From contig CAJWLM010000019.1 in assembly GCA_913043025.1 (NCBI GenBank), forward strand, positions 1-53,041: a stretch of 53,041 bases of DNA. Direction: 5' to 3'. The position numbers and the translations under genes are program-made. Numbering within the stretch: position 1 is the stretch's first letter; each line of letters starts with the position of its first letter. This DNA is from an uncultured Rhodospirillaceae bacterium (GTDB lineage: Bacteria > Pseudomonadota > Alphaproteobacteria > UBA8366). Positions 45,726 through 53,041 of the stretch are shown piece by piece. Under the pieces are notes generated by a model. It searched no databases, had not been told where the DNA came from, and saw nothing but the letters and a program-made list of their open reading frames with translations.

Positions 45726-45935
45726 TCACTGACGGGAATACGTGGGTGCGCCTAAATGACCCTCCTGCACTACATCCAGAAAAGCGTGGGCCCTAGGCGA
45801 ATGCTGCGGTGTTCGTGAGTAAAGGAGCGTCACCGCTCGGCGTTAGCGTCATCCCGTGCCGGCGACGATGCACTACCGGGTTGCCCGATGTAAGCGCCGA
45901 GCTGTTTGATCTGTGTTGAAATGGAGGGTGTTAAT
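45726..45935 (-). pseudogene. Remnant of a LysR-type transcriptional regulator
   Basis: Translating the minus strand by hand gives PSISTQIKQLGAYIG (about 45928-45884) and then, one frame over, NPVVHRRRHGMTLTPSGDA (to about 45825). That is the recognition helix and wing of a LysR winged HTH. In the third frame TLLYSRTPQHSPRAHAFLDV follows (to a TGA at 45726), which resembles the C-terminal end of LysR proteins. The first 20-25 residues and nearly all of the co-inducer domain are missing, and at least two frame changes are needed, so it cannot be functional. Its place between two plus-strand catabolic genes suggests it once regulated this cluster. Confidence 0.6.
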
Positions 45936-46068
45936 AAATGATCAGGTTTTAAGGGCATTATAAATATAAAAAAATTTGATAACAAACATCAAAATTTATT
46001 GAATTGACTAATACTAGGTTTTGCGATGATTTGGTACTTTTAAGCAGTTGAATTTCCTGGAGAACGTT

Positions 46069-47259
46069 ATGAGCAATACCTTGCCGCTTTCGGGCGTCCG
46101 TGTTGTCGATTTCACCCATGTCATCTCTGGGCCGTTTTGCACTATGATGTTGGCTCATATGGGCGCAGACGTGGTCAAGGTAGAGCGGCCCAGTGTAGGT
46201 GATTCGCTTCGTAATATACCGGGATATGAAGGCAGAGAGGGGCACCCGGATTATTTTAATTCAGTGAATAATACTAAGCGCAGTGTCGCGCTGGATTTGA
46301 AAAACCCGGATCAGCATGCAGCTGCCGTTGACTTAATATGCAATGCGGATGTGGTAGTGGAAAATTTCAAGCCCGGAACGGCTGACCGGATAGGTCTCGG
46401 CTACGAGGTGGTGAAAAAGATCAACTCTAAGCTGATTTATTGTTCTATTTCCGGGTTTGGACAAACTGGCCCCCATGCCCAGCGGCCTGCCATCGATCCC
46501 ATTATCCAGGCAGTTTCCGGTGTGATGAGTGTGACAGGTGAGCAAGATGGCCCACCCATGATGGCGGGCTATCCTCTTACTGATACGGTGGCCGGCATGT
46601 ATGGCGCTTTTGCGGTGGTATCCGCCTTGATAAAGGCGCGAGAGAGTGGGGTTGGCGAGCACCTGGATGTGAGTATGCAGGGTGCTATGCTTTATGTTCT
46701 GGGCTGTCGAATGGCAGAAACTTTGCAGGCTGGAATCGTCACCGAACGCTCTGGCAATCAAAATCCTTTTCGCGTGCCGTCAGAAGTCTTTCTCTCCAGA
46801 GACAGAAGGCCGACTATTCTCCACTGCAGCAACAACAAGCGTTGGGAATCTTTATGCCGCGCATTGGAAGTTCCCGAATGGGCAGAGAACCCAAAATACG
46901 ACACAATGCAGAAACGTCAGAAACACAGAGAGGAAATTCATGCGATGGTGGCGGCCAGATTTGCTGAGCGCGATCAGGCGGACTGGATGCCACGTTTCGA
47001 TGCTGAGGATACTACTTGCATCCATGTCCATGACTATCAAGAGGCGTTAGATCACGAGCAGGTACAGCATCGTGCTCAGTTGACATCACGAGACCATCCT
47101 TTAGACGGTAAGGTATGGACGGTCGGAGTACCGTTGATGGATTCGGCCTATAATGAGGCGATTACACGGCCACCGATCTTGGGGGAAAACACCGTTGAAA
47201 TTTTAAAAGAATGGCTGGGTTGGGATGAAATTAAGAGCAAGAATATACTGCAAAAATAA
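46069..47259 (+). CDS. Class III CoA-transferase (CaiB/BaiF/Frc family)
   Basis: The enzyme is expected to move CoA between carboxylic acids, for instance from succinyl-CoA to a substrate acid. It has 396 residues. The N-terminal family start is LPLSGVRVVDFTHVISGPFC. The catalytic Asp and following region are DVVVENFKPGTADRIGLGYE and YCSISGFGQTGPHAQRPAID; LTDTVAGMYGAFAVV is also conserved. GGAG lies six bases before ATG 46069. It heads a plus-strand unit with two hotdog-fold genes (20 bp then 9 bp gaps), which suggests CoA activation followed by hydration or dehydration. Confidence 0.93.
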   Translation: MSNTLPLSGVRVVDFTHVISGPFCTMMLAHMGADVVKVERPSVGDSLRNIPGYEGREGHPDYFNSVNNTKRSVALDLKNPDQHAAAVDLICNADVVVENFKPGTADRIGLGYEVVKKINSKLIYCSISGFGQTGPHAQRPAIDPIIQAVSGVMSVTGEQDGPPMMAGYPLTDTVAGMYGAFAVVSALIKARESGVGEHLDVSMQGAMLYVLGCRMAETLQAGIVTERSGNQNPFRVPSEVFLSRDRRPTILHCSNNKRWESLCRALEVPEWAENPKYDTMQKRQKHREEIHAMVAARFAERDQADWMPRFDAEDTTCIHVHDYQEALDHEQVQHRAQLTSRDHPLDGKVWTVGVPLMDSAYNEAITRPPILGENTVEILKEWLGWDEIKSKNILQK

Positions 47260-47279
47260 AACGGATAAGAGGGGTCACT

Positions 47280-47792
47280 ATGGCAAAACCTAGTAAGGTC
47301 CGTATGGCGGAAGATGCTACTGGCAAGCGCACAACCTACGAAGAAATTGAAGTGGGTAAAGATTTAGGTTCGTTTGAATGGACGGTCACCGAGGCCGACA
47401 TTGAGCGGCAATGTGTGTTGGATGAGCATTGGCATGAGTGGTTTGTCAGTGACTCGCCATGGGGCGCAGCAGTAGCTCCGCCGCAAATACAGTCTCGTCC
47501 GCCACGCTGGCTATTAGGCCGTACCTATAATATTCGTGGTGTCAGCTACAAGCATGATTTTGAATATTTGAAACCTATCAAGGCGGGCCAGACTCTCACT
47601 ATCTCGGGTAAAATTTCCGACAAATATGTCAAGCGCAATCGAGAATTTATGCGCTGGGAGACTTTCGCCCATAATGAAGACGGCGAGTTGGTATTTTCCG
47701 CGTCACGGGTTCAGTGCATGGATATTATTGAGCGCAACGCCCCGCGTGAAGGCGTTGGTGTAGATGGCGGCCCAAAGCCGGAACGGATATAG
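47280..47792 (+). CDS. MaoC/FAS1-like hotdog dehydratase family protein, first of a pair
   Basis: The protein has 170 residues with a hotdog fold similar to the N-terminal half of two-domain MaoC-type hydratases (FAS1-like dehydratase). EWTVTEADIERQCVLDEHWH and SPWGAAVAPPQIQ align with the active helix region, and VSYKHDFEYLKPIKAGQTL with the central strands. The standard D-x-N-P-x-H hydratase signature is not intact. It probably forms a heteromer with the next gene product and acts on the acyl-CoA made by the CoA-transferase. That role is inferred from context. Confidence 0.75.
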   Translation: MAKPSKVRMAEDATGKRTTYEEIEVGKDLGSFEWTVTEADIERQCVLDEHWHEWFVSDSPWGAAVAPPQIQSRPPRWLLGRTYNIRGVSYKHDFEYLKPIKAGQTLTISGKISDKYVKRNREFMRWETFAHNEDGELVFSASRVQCMDIIERNAPREGVGVDGGPKPERI

Positions 47793-47801
47793 GGAAATCT
47801 G

Positions 47802-48233
47802 ATGGCGATTATTACGGAAGACACGCCGATTGGTTATGCATTACCGCAAGTTTCACGAAAGCTTGACGTAGGTCTTAACCAAGTCAAAACTAACGACGGT
47901 CAATTAGACACCATACACACTAATGCTGAGGCAGCTGCTCGCGAAGGATTAAGTGAGCCAATAGCTATTGGCTCAAGGATTTTTGGTGTTATTCCGAGAA
48001 TGATGATGATTTGTTTTGATGAAGGCTGGGTTGTCGGTGGAAAAGGCTCCGTTGTTACCCGACGCCCTGCTGGTATTGATGACCTTATCACTGCGAAGGG
48101 TTATGTAAAAAGTAAAACAGTCGAAACTGAAGACAAACTCCGTATTGAGTGTGAAGTTTGGGTTGAGACCGACAAGGGGGTCAAGGTTATGGTTGGCCAG
48201 TGCAGTGGATTGGTTGCGCGCACCGCGCCCTAA
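47802..48233 (+). CDS. MaoC-like hotdog protein, second of a pair
   Basis: The protein has 143 residues. TIHTNAEAAAREGLSEPIAIG is at the place of the R-specific enoyl-CoA hydratase motif: the His and the AAR-x-x-G helix are kept, while the Asp-x-Asn-Pro part is not. Later strands include KGSVVTRRPAGIDDLITAKG and a VMVGQCSGLV end. It starts nine bases after the previous gene, so the two are almost certainly cotranscribed and probably form one two-chain hydratase. Substrate is unknown. Confidence 0.72.
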   Translation: MAIITEDTPIGYALPQVSRKLDVGLNQVKTNDGQLDTIHTNAEAAAREGLSEPIAIGSRIFGVIPRMMMICFDEGWVVGGKGSVVTRRPAGIDDLITAKGYVKSKTVETEDKLRIECEVWVETDKGVKVMVGQCSGLVARTAP

Positions 48234-48624
48234 GCCCCGCGCGACTTTACTGTAAGGAAGGCCTTTCAAAACTGGAGGTTATTCTTTTGCTTATAGTCTT
48301 TTTTTTGGAAAACTCATCACTCAAGTGAAAAATTATCTTCCTGATGGCTGTCTGGGCATTTCGCCATCAGAATATGGCTATTCGTAACGTTGTAACAAGC
48401 AGCAACATTTTTTGCGAGCCGCAAGTCAAATGGTGATGTTTAAGAGCAGTGCTTGGCGGACGCTTCTATACCGCGCCATTTGGGGGGCGAACACTTGATA
48501 TAGTAATTATCACTGCGTTGAGGGTACTTCTATTCGCTATGGTCAAATTAATATAATTCAGCTTTACGAGCAGATTTTTATAAGAAAATAAACCCAGATT
48601 TTGCTTGTGGATTGAAGGTCTAAA
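48234..48624. other. Intergenic region between the hotdog gene and the peroxiredoxin gene
   Basis: These 391 bases hold no credible gene. A perfect 8-bp inverted repeat, CTGATGGC (48341-48348) and GCCATCAG (48363-48370), has a 14-base loop and no T-run on either side. A run of eight T's near 48300 follows no clear stem. Bases 48440-48500 are G+C-rich and might be a decayed coding fragment, but I recognise no family in them. Confidence 0.35.
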
Positions 48625-49290
48625 TTAGTCCTTTGGTGCTGGGACTGTACGTATGTAGGATAGAGGTCCTCCCCAGCCACCGGGGTATTTTTTCCTTGCC
48701 TCAGTGTCGGATATCGCCGGCACTATGATAACATCTTCACCTTGGCTCCAGTTAACAGGTGTTGCAACCTGGTGCTTCGCAGTGAGCTGTATAGAGTCAA
48801 GGGCGCGAAGGATTTCATCAAAATTTCGACCAGTACTCATAGGATAAGTCAAGGCAAGTTTAATTATCTTATCCGGTCCTATCACGAATACTGTGCGTAC
48901 GGTCTGGTTGTCGATGGGAGTTCGTCCCTCTGACGTTACTCCTGAGTCTTTTGGGAGCATGCCAAACGCCTTAGCCACCATGAGCTCTTTGTCCCCAATC
49001 AGGGGATAGTTTGGAGCATGCCCAGTTGCGACTTTAATATCTTTTGACCACATGATGTGATCGTCAATTGGATCGACACTCAAACCAATGATTTTACAAT
49101 TACGCTTATCAAACTCCGGTTTGAGACCAGCCATATATCCAAGCTCTGTTGTACATACTGGTGTAAAATCTTTCGGGTGAGAAAATATGACTGCATAGCC
49201 ATCCCCAATCCATTCGTGGAAATGGATAAAACCCTCAGTAGTTTCGACTTCAAAATCCGGTGCGATATCGCCGATCGTTAATAAAGCCAT
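48625..49290 (-). CDS. 1-Cys peroxiredoxin (Prx6 type)
   Basis: This is a thiol peroxidase that reduces H2O2 and organic hydroperoxides. It has 221 residues. The peroxidatic Cys is in FTPVCTTELG (about residue 47), preceded by VIFSHPKDF. WSKDIKVATGHAPNYPLIGD and PTGRNFDEI-like MSTGRNFDEILR are typical of the Prx6 group, as is the long C-terminal extension with NWSQGEDVIIVP. No second conserved resolving Cys is visible. It is transcribed away from the TTT transporter genes with a 337-bp divergent region between them. Confidence 0.92.
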   Translation of the reverse strand: MALLTIGDIAPDFEVETTEGFIHFHEWIGDGYAVIFSHPKDFTPVCTTELGYMAGLKPEFDKRNCKIIGLSVDPIDDHIMWSKDIKVATGHAPNYPLIGDKELMVAKAFGMLPKDSGVTSEGRTPIDNQTVRTVFVIGPDKIIKLALTYPMSTGRNFDEILRALDSIQLTAKHQVATPVNWSQGEDVIIVPAISDTEARKKYPGGWGGPLSYIRTVPAPKD

Positions 49291-49627
49291 AAGAATTGCC
49301 CCCTAGCATTTTTGAGAAGGCTTTTGCAAACCAAGCCTCACTTAATCAAGAGGGTACTAGCATAAATTTTACAAAAATAAAATGGTATATTGGAATTTTA
49401 ACACAAAAATATTGTTATTTGCGGCGCTTATTTTTCAGATCTTGGAAAGGTTATCATCGATCCCGGCCTACATTGATTCTCAACCAGATTCAGATTACAA
49501 CTATGCAAAGTTCAATAAAAATCAGTCATATTTCTTAGGATTGTAAGAAATCTGCAATTTGATTTTTGATTATTAAAACAGGGTAGAAAAAATAAAAATA
49601 CACATAAATACGAGGGAGGTTTTTAAA
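49291..49627. other. Divergent regulatory region between peroxiredoxin and tctC
   Basis: These 337 AT-rich bases should contain promoters for both flanking genes. A 7-bp dyad, ATTTCTT (49530-49536) and AAGAAAT (49545-49551), lies about 80 bases before tctC and might be an operator. A very strong Shine-Dalgarno, AGGGAGG, sits nine bases before the tctC ATG. No certain -35/-10 pair was identified. Confidence 0.35.
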
Positions 49628-50650
49628 ATGAAGTTGATATCAAAAATTGTTCTTGGAAGCGGCCTTGCCATGTTAATTGGCATTAGCGCCACAACTTCTG
49701 TTATCGCTGCCGGACACAAAAAACCCGGTGATTTTCCGAAGCGTCCTATCACGATCATCGTCTGTTACGGTAAAGGCGGGGGCTCAGATCAAGCGGTAGC
49801 GGCGCTTCAGGGGCCAGCCAGTAAAATCATGGGGATTAAAATAAATAAGGTGAATAAAAAGGGTGGCGGGGGCGTCAACTGTCTGCCTGATTTCCAACAA
49901 GCGCCAGCTGACGGTTATACAATTCTTCAACATACAGACACGTTGGTCACAAAATACGTTGGCGGCGCACATAACATCCACCCAACAAAGAACCTGAGTC
50001 CAATCATTACCAGTAACATTGCGCCTACAGGATTATTTATAAAGCCGGATGACAGCCGTTTTCTCGATGGTGGTAAGCCTAGTTGGGAAAAGGTAGTAGC
50101 CTATGGTAAGAAAAATAAACTAGCCGTTTCGAACATAAATGCCGAGATGGAACTAGTGACTATGGCGAAAGTCGAAGAATTTTTTGGTATTAAAGTGAAA
50201 CAAGTTTTATTCGATAAACCGGCGCAGCGTTACGGCTCGGTGATCGGTGGCAAGCTCGATGTGCTCATGGAACAGCCGGGTGATGTTATCAAGCATGTTA
50301 AGGCAGGTAAGCTAGCACCCGTACTTGCAGTTTGGCCAAAACGCTTTGGTGTCTTTCCGAACACTAAGGCGATAGGCCAAGATTACAATATCGATTGGCA
50401 ACCTTTGTTACGTGTTAGAGGCCTTTGGGTAAAGGCGGAAACGCCAGCTCCAATTAAGAAATATCTCGAAGCAGTCTTTTCTGAAGCTTATAAAAGCGAA
50501 AAACACCAAAGCTTCTTAAAGCGTAAAAGCCTAACTATTGTAAATTCATATCAGAATGCCGCAGATACAGAAAAATCTGTCAATGATGCGATAAAAACCT
50601 ATGCGAAAATATTTAAAGGCATGGGGCGGAAAGTCCGCAAGGGCCTCTAA
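49628..50650 (+). CDS. tctC: Tripartite tricarboxylate transporter substrate-binding protein (TctC family)
   Basis: This is a periplasmic binding protein of the TTT transporter. It has 340 residues. The signal peptide KLISKIVLGSGLAMLIGISA is followed by FPKRPITIIVCYGKGGGSDQ, the family's ligand-loop start, then NKVNKKGGGGVNCLPDFQQA and ADGYTILQHTD. TTT binding proteins take citrate-type and other dicarboxylates or aromatic acids; which one here is not evident. A strong Shine-Dalgarno and an 11-bp hairpin after the stop suggest it is made in excess of the membrane subunits. Confidence 0.92.
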   Translation: MKLISKIVLGSGLAMLIGISATTSVIAAGHKKPGDFPKRPITIIVCYGKGGGSDQAVAALQGPASKIMGIKINKVNKKGGGGVNCLPDFQQAPADGYTILQHTDTLVTKYVGGAHNIHPTKNLSPIITSNIAPTGLFIKPDDSRFLDGGKPSWEKVVAYGKKNKLAVSNINAEMELVTMAKVEEFFGIKVKQVLFDKPAQRYGSVIGGKLDVLMEQPGDVIKHVKAGKLAPVLAVWPKRFGVFPNTKAIGQDYNIDWQPLLRVRGLWVKAETPAPIKKYLEAVFSEAYKSEKHQSFLKRKSLTIVNSYQNAADTEKSVNDAIKTYAKIFKGMGRKVRKGL

Positions 50651-50668
50651 GGGTCGTTTCGAAATCAC

Positions 50669-50701
50669 AGTCCCGCCCATTTATTTCACTTGGGCGGGAC
50701 T
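50669..50701 (+). terminator. Strong hairpin between tctC and tctB (attenuator or mRNA stabiliser)
   Basis: AGTCCCGCCCA (50669-50679) pairs perfectly with TGGGCGGGACT (50691-50701) over an 11-base loop, starting 18 bases after the tctC stop. The stem is very GC-rich. It is followed by ATTTCGTC and not a T-run, so it is more likely a partial terminator or a 3'-end protector for tctC mRNA than a full stop. Confidence 0.6.
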
Positions 50702-50761
50702 ATTTCGTCAAATAGAATTTGAGAGCTTTGACGAGCAACCCGCTATGATCAGTTCAAGGGA

Positions 50762-51292
50762 ATGCAGGAAATGAGTCGGCGCAGGACTTTGATAGAGGCC
50801 GCAGGATGGCTCTTCTTTGTTGGTGTCGCGCTATATTTTTCATTTGACTTCAATGAGCCGTTGCCGGGATTCAAATTTGGCGCTGCCCATTGGCCACATG
50901 TAATTATTGCATTTATGACAGTAGCAGCTGGGGTTTTGATTGCTGCGCAGTTTCTTAAAGGAAGACGGATTGAGGGTCAGGCGGACCAGTTTTTCGATGA
51001 GATTGAGGAAGATATAGAAAAGCTTAAACCGCGAACGGTTGCTATGTTTATCCTGCCGTTGCTGTGGGTTTTTGGTATGCATAAAATCGGATTCCTAATT
51101 GCAACGCCAATATTTATATTTATTTGCACGTGGCTTATGGGCGTACGGAGTTGGAGAACCCTTTTGGGATTCACCTCCTGTTTTTATGTATCGTTGGTAT
51201 TGATTTTCTATAAGTGGGTTTTCACGCCTCTACCAATGGGAGCAGGATGGTTCCATTCCCTGAATGGTGAAATTATAGGGCTCGTTCAATAA
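50762..51292 (+). CDS. tctB: Tripartite tricarboxylate transporter small membrane subunit (TctB family)
   Basis: The protein has 176 residues with four predicted TM helices: LIEAAGWLFFVGVALYFSF, HVIIAFMTVAAGVLIAAQF, TVAMFILPLLWVFGMHKIGF, and a C-terminal pair around FIFICTWLMGVRSWRTLLGF and SLVLIFYKWVF. An acidic cytoplasmic stretch (DEIEEDIEKL) separates the two halves. The sequence of TctB proteins is poorly conserved, so identity rests on topology and on its position between tctC and tctA. Confidence 0.88.
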   Translation: MQEMSRRRTLIEAAGWLFFVGVALYFSFDFNEPLPGFKFGAAHWPHVIIAFMTVAAGVLIAAQFLKGRRIEGQADQFFDEIEEDIEKLKPRTVAMFILPLLWVFGMHKIGFLIATPIFIFICTWLMGVRSWRTLLGFTSCFYVSLVLIFYKWVFTPLPMGAGWFHSLNGEIIGLVQ

Positions 51293-51310
51293 TCGACCGA
51301 AGGTAATCAA

Positions 51311-52813
51311 ATGCAGGAATTTCTACATGGCACGGAGCTTTTGTTCACGAGCCCGATTGGCGTGTCAATATTTGTGGGAGGTTTGCTTGGGGGTCTTGTT
51401 TTTGGTGCAATCCCGGGGCTAAATGTTTTGACGCTAGCTGCAGTATTACTGCCTTTCACCGCATGGTTTCCAGCAGAACATGCAATCATGCTCTACGGAG
51501 TGATCTACGTATCTGGAATCTACGGGGGTGCTATAACCGCAATCCTTTTTAATATTCCAGGCTCTGTCGAAAATGCACCAACTGCATTTGATGGCTACCC
51601 TATGACAAAAAAAGGTGAGGCTAGTAAAGCAATCGGCTACGCAGTGACTTGTTCGGCCATTGGAGGCACATTATCTGCCATTCTGATGATGTTTGCTACT
51701 GAGCCACTGGCGGATTTTGCTGTGTCGACTTTTGGGCCAATCGAAATAACCGCGTTGATATTCTTTGGTTTAACGGTGGTAGCTGGGGTAGGCTCGCGAT
51801 CGCTTGCAAAGGGTTGGTTGTCACTGGGCCTAGGGCTATTAATTGGGTGTATCGGCAATGATCCTGTTGATGCAACACCCCGGTATACCTTTGGAGTACT
51901 TTACTTGTCCGGTGGAGTTGGCTTCATTCCGCTAATTCTGGGTTTGTTTGCGGTAAGCGAAGTTTTTATACAAAGTCAACGAATGGCGACCGGGACACAT
52001 AGAAAACCGAAAATATCTGTTAATTTCCCAACTGTAAGCGAATTTTGGGCACTGCGGTGGGCGGTTGTACGCTCAACAGTAATAGGCTGGTTCAGCGGCA
52101 TTCTCCCCGGTGTTGGCGCTACCTTGGCAGCTTTTCTTTCCTACAACGAAGCAGTGCGCTGGTCGAAAACACCGGAAAGATTTGGCAATGGTGAACCGGA
52201 AGGAGTAGTAGCGCCGGAAACTGCTAACAATGCGGCCACTGGTGCCGCGATGATTCCTCTTCTGGCACTTGGCCTTCCTGGAGGAGCATTGACGGCAATG
52301 ATGATCGGTGTTTTCAACGTTCATGACATGGATGTGGGGCCATTGATTATGGTAGAGGCACCTGATCTGGTTTGGATTCTCTTCTCGTCTATGTTCTGGG
52401 CTAGCCTCGCTATTTTGCTGCTAGGAATGGTAGAATCTAAAACAATCGTGCATCTGTTGCGAGTGCCATTTACGTTGCTTGCTCCTGGCATTCTAGTTTT
52501 TTCTACTATCGGTGCATACGCACTGCGGTCCAATATTTTTGACATTCTGTCTATGTTCTTGGCTGGAATTGCGGGTTATTTTCTTCGCAAAAGTGACTAT
52601 TCGGTTGCTGCTATCGTCATGGGCGTGATTCTCGGGAAGATTGGCGAGAATAGTCTTGCTCAGGCTCTCACCATGCTTGACTTTAATTACTTAGGCTTTT
52701 TCCAAGAGCCGGTATCTGCAGTGCTGGTTGTAGCCGGATTACTGACTATTGTCTGGAATTTGACTCGTCGGTTACGGAAATATTTCGGCGTGAATAAAAG
52801 GGTTACAAGCTGA
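51311..52813 (+). CDS. tctA: Tripartite tricarboxylate transporter large permease (TctA family)
   Basis: This is the main 12-TM permease, 500 residues. The N-terminal hallmark is GGLLGGLVFGAIPGLNVLTLAAVLLPFT. YGVIYVSGIYGGAITAILFNIPGS, then GYPMTKKGEASKAIGYA, and later NAATGAAMIPLLALGLPGGALTAMMIGVF are typical of TctA. Na+- or H+-driven uptake depends on the tctC protein. It follows tctB by 18 bp. Beyond its stop, a gene of a different type starts at 52894. Confidence 0.95.
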   Translation: MQEFLHGTELLFTSPIGVSIFVGGLLGGLVFGAIPGLNVLTLAAVLLPFTAWFPAEHAIMLYGVIYVSGIYGGAITAILFNIPGSVENAPTAFDGYPMTKKGEASKAIGYAVTCSAIGGTLSAILMMFATEPLADFAVSTFGPIEITALIFFGLTVVAGVGSRSLAKGWLSLGLGLLIGCIGNDPVDATPRYTFGVLYLSGGVGFIPLILGLFAVSEVFIQSQRMATGTHRKPKISVNFPTVSEFWALRWAVVRSTVIGWFSGILPGVGATLAAFLSYNEAVRWSKTPERFGNGEPEGVVAPETANNAATGAAMIPLLALGLPGGALTAMMIGVFNVHDMDVGPLIMVEAPDLVWILFSSMFWASLAILLLGMVESKTIVHLLRVPFTLLAPGILVFSTIGAYALRSNIFDILSMFLAGIAGYFLRKSDYSVAAIVMGVILGKIGENSLAQALTMLDFNYLGFFQEPVSAVLVVAGLLTIVWNLTRRLRKYFGVNKRVTS

Positions 52814-52893
52814 TTGGTCATATCTTTCCTACTGCTACCAACGCCCGGTGTGGTGTGTGGGTTATTACCACCCCGTAGAAAAGGATTAGGGTA

Positions 52894-53041
52894 ATGGAAA
52901 CTGTATCGCCAAATGTAAATCTGGGAGCCACATTAAATGCATCAATCAAATTCCTCCGCGATTTTGATAGCAAACCAAGGGTGATTATACCAGAAGAGGG
53001 ACATGGTTTGGTTGAGCGCAGCGGGGATTTTGAGGAGCGTT
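52894..53041 (+). CDS. Start of an unidentified gene, cut by the window edge
   Basis: ATG 52894 opens a frame that runs to the end of the window (49 codons). GATTAGGGTA just before it contains a possible Shine-Dalgarno. The visible residues start ETVSPNVNLGATLNASIKFL and include RVIIPEEGHGLVERSGDFEER. The layout ATLN...P...E recalls the N-terminus of CmcJ/NvfI-type 2-oxoglutarate oxygenase-like proteins, but the stretch is too short to be sure. It is 80 bp after tctA on the same strand and could be the first enzyme for the transported compound. Confidence 0.5.
   Translation, partial: METVSPNVNLGATLNASIKFLRDFDSKPRVIIPEEGHGLVERSGDFEER

Overview
The window is a chromosomal segment of an alphaproteobacterium, probably a marine Rhodospirillales-like lineage. 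This is inferred from gene order and protein character, not from a search. The supporting signs are the run rpmH-rnpA-yidD-yidC-engB-argB, the block HAD nucleotidase-dapD-dapE-truA-fmt-def-rmuC-recR-ybaB-dnaX-ffs, the pair kdsB-pheA next to a membrane-anchored cytochrome c, a short SRP RNA, a tRNA-Arg(ACG), and a tripartite tricarboxylate (TTT) transporter. Base composition is moderate to AT-rich. The outer membrane is of LPS type (KdsB).

Positions 1 to about 27,800 are almost entirely housekeeping. They hold the end of a 3-hydroxyacyl-CoA dehydrogenase with an apparent frameshift, a zinc-ribbon protein, a degenerate nuclease-like protein, fumC, tRNA-Arg, an uncharacterised lipoprotein, panBC, a TVP38-type membrane protein, the L34/RNase P/YidC operon, arginine and lysine/DAP biosynthesis, the def-fmt-truA operon, recombination and replication genes (rmuC, recR, ybaB, dnaX), the SRP RNA, nudC, pheA, kdsB, cytochrome c and a histidinol-phosphatase-like enzyme.

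Positions 27,800-39,650 carry a YejABEF-type oligopeptide ABC importer with a GhrA-like reductase behind it. Opposite to it lie an M17 aminopeptidase and a thiO-thiS-thiG-thiE operon. The thi operon is preceded by a clear TPP riboswitch whose closing stem contains the thiO Shine-Dalgarno sequence. pyrE lies just upstream.

Positions 39,750-53,041 are accessory metabolism and the most interesting part. The minus-strand genes are a PrpF-type isomerase, an aldo/keto reductase, a GST, a LigI-like amidohydrolase and an extended SDR. On the plus strand are a Gfo/Idh/MocA protein lacking the family lysine, a class III CoA-transferase and two hotdog proteins. A crumbled LysR-type regulator lies between the Gfo/Idh/MocA and CoA-transferase genes. 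A 1-Cys peroxiredoxin and a complete tctC-tctB-tctA transporter follow, with a strong hairpin between tctC and tctB. Together these look like uptake, CoA activation, hydration and isomerisation of unsaturated or lactonised carboxylic acids. The substrate cannot be read from the sequence, and this is the best candidate here for an undescribed pathway.

No CRISPR array, intact insertion sequence, prophage or integrase was seen.
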